DNA from: Rhodospirillales bacterium
Lineage (GTDB): Bacteria; Pseudomonadota; Alphaproteobacteria; Rhodospirillales; Casp-alpha2
Direction: 5' to 3'
Length of the DNA stretch: 5,775 bases
Assembly: GCA_021775275.1 (NCBI GenBank)
Contig: JAJFIE010000492.1
Span: 1 to 5,775, forward strand
Part shown: one piece after another, positions 5,640-5,775 of the stretch
How positions within the stretch are numbered: position 1 is the first letter of the stretch
How the letters are laid out: every line of letters starts with the position of its first letter
Program-made: the position numbers and the translations under genes
The notes under the pieces: generated by a model
The model's database searches: none
What the model was told of the DNA's origin: nothing
The model's input: the letters and a program-made list of their open reading frames with translations, nothing else

Positions 5640-5775
5640 GCAAAGACCCCATCAGGGTTGATGTGTAAAAATACGTAGGATCAAGGGGTTTCCCCAGAAA
5701 CCGCTGAGAGATTAGCCTGTCGCCGGGCAGTTTGCCAACCCTAGCAGACCTTGGGTCAGATCACCGCAAATGATC
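5640..5775 (-). promoter_or_regulatory. Upstream region of the MCP-like/ODP-globin operon
   Basis: This 136-bp stretch should hold the operon promoter unless the operon begins outside the window. It contains a perfect 6-bp hairpin, ggtttc (5687-5692) with gaaacc (5697-5702). The ribosome binding GGGG (complement of 5647-5650) can pair with nearby CCC (complement of 5655-5657) in a small hairpin. TTGAT/ATCAA half-sites at 5658-5662 and 5680-5684 are 17 bp apart. No clean -35/-10 pair was recognised. One - strand frame is open from the window edge to a TAA at 5714-5712, 20 codons, which is too short to claim a gene. Confidence 0.3.

Noticed and set aside
5658..5684. TTGAT...ATCAA half-sites resembling an FNR/Anr box, tempting for an oxygen-linked operon
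   Set aside because: The half-sites are 17 bp apart instead of 4, so this is not an FNR-type site.
5687..5760. Riboswitch-like bases (ggcaaac, ctctcag) on the - strand upstream of the MCP-like gene, considered as a c-di-GMP or glycine aptamer
   Set aside because: The required flanking helices and conserved core could not be laid out; only isolated short matches exist.
5712..5775. Possible C-terminus of an upstream - strand gene ending at TAA 5714-5712
   Set aside because: Only 20 open codons reach the window edge, which is well within chance.
1..5775. tRNA, rRNA, CRISPR array, insertion sequence or transposase
   Set aside because: No cloverleaf, regularly spaced repeats, transposase motifs or terminal inverted repeats were seen on either strand.

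Overview
The window carries two unrelated gene blocks that face each other and meet at about 3580. Protein features suggest an alphaproteobacterial host, possibly Rhodospirillales-like: a Bbp19-type virion protein, a proline-rich protein of the MGGLF...LLGE type, and a peptidoglycan-binding domain of the GPTG(F/Y)(Y/W)G kind. This is judged from family resemblance only. The taxon and the replicon type (chromosome, prophage, phage or plasmid) cannot be fixed from the window.

Left block, + strand, 39-3580: part of a T7-like (short-tailed) phage morphogenesis cluster. A strong intrinsic terminator (39-73) precedes a small proline-rich protein (114-320). Next come the head-tail connector/portal (323-1948), a Bbp19-family small protein (1945-2217) and a scaffolding/capsid-assembly protein (2264-2992). 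The genes are tightly packed and look translationally coupled. The major capsid gene would be expected after the scaffold. Instead there is a 186-bp non-coding stretch with complementary arms (3075-3137), then a 133-aa protein with one peptidoglycan-binding-like domain (3179-3580). No capsid, tail-tube or internal virion gene follows inside the window, so the cluster looks truncated or rearranged, or it carries cargo here.

Right block, - strand, 5639-3584: a two-gene operon. The upstream gene encodes a soluble 239-aa protein with two degenerate copies of the chemoreceptor (MCP) signalling-tip motif and no membrane segment. Twenty-two bases downstream is a 437-aa fusion of an ODP-type metallo-beta-lactamase-fold di-iron domain, a Pro/Ser/Thr/Ala-rich linker and a C-terminal group 1 truncated haemoglobin. 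The globin has the Tyr-B10/Leu-E7/Gln-E11 distal pocket of mycobacterial HbN. ODP proteins are known oxygen/iron sensors linked to chemotaxis. The pair therefore looks like a cytoplasmic O2 and/or NO sensing module that signals through a minimal receptor-like partner; this function is inferred.

The two blocks converge with only 3 bp between stop codons. The best terminator candidate for the right-hand operon lies inside the 3' end of the phage peptidoglycan-binding gene. This fits either a phage/host junction near 3500-3580 or an inverted cargo operon within a prophage. The most interesting element is the di-iron/globin fusion with its duplicated-tip partner.
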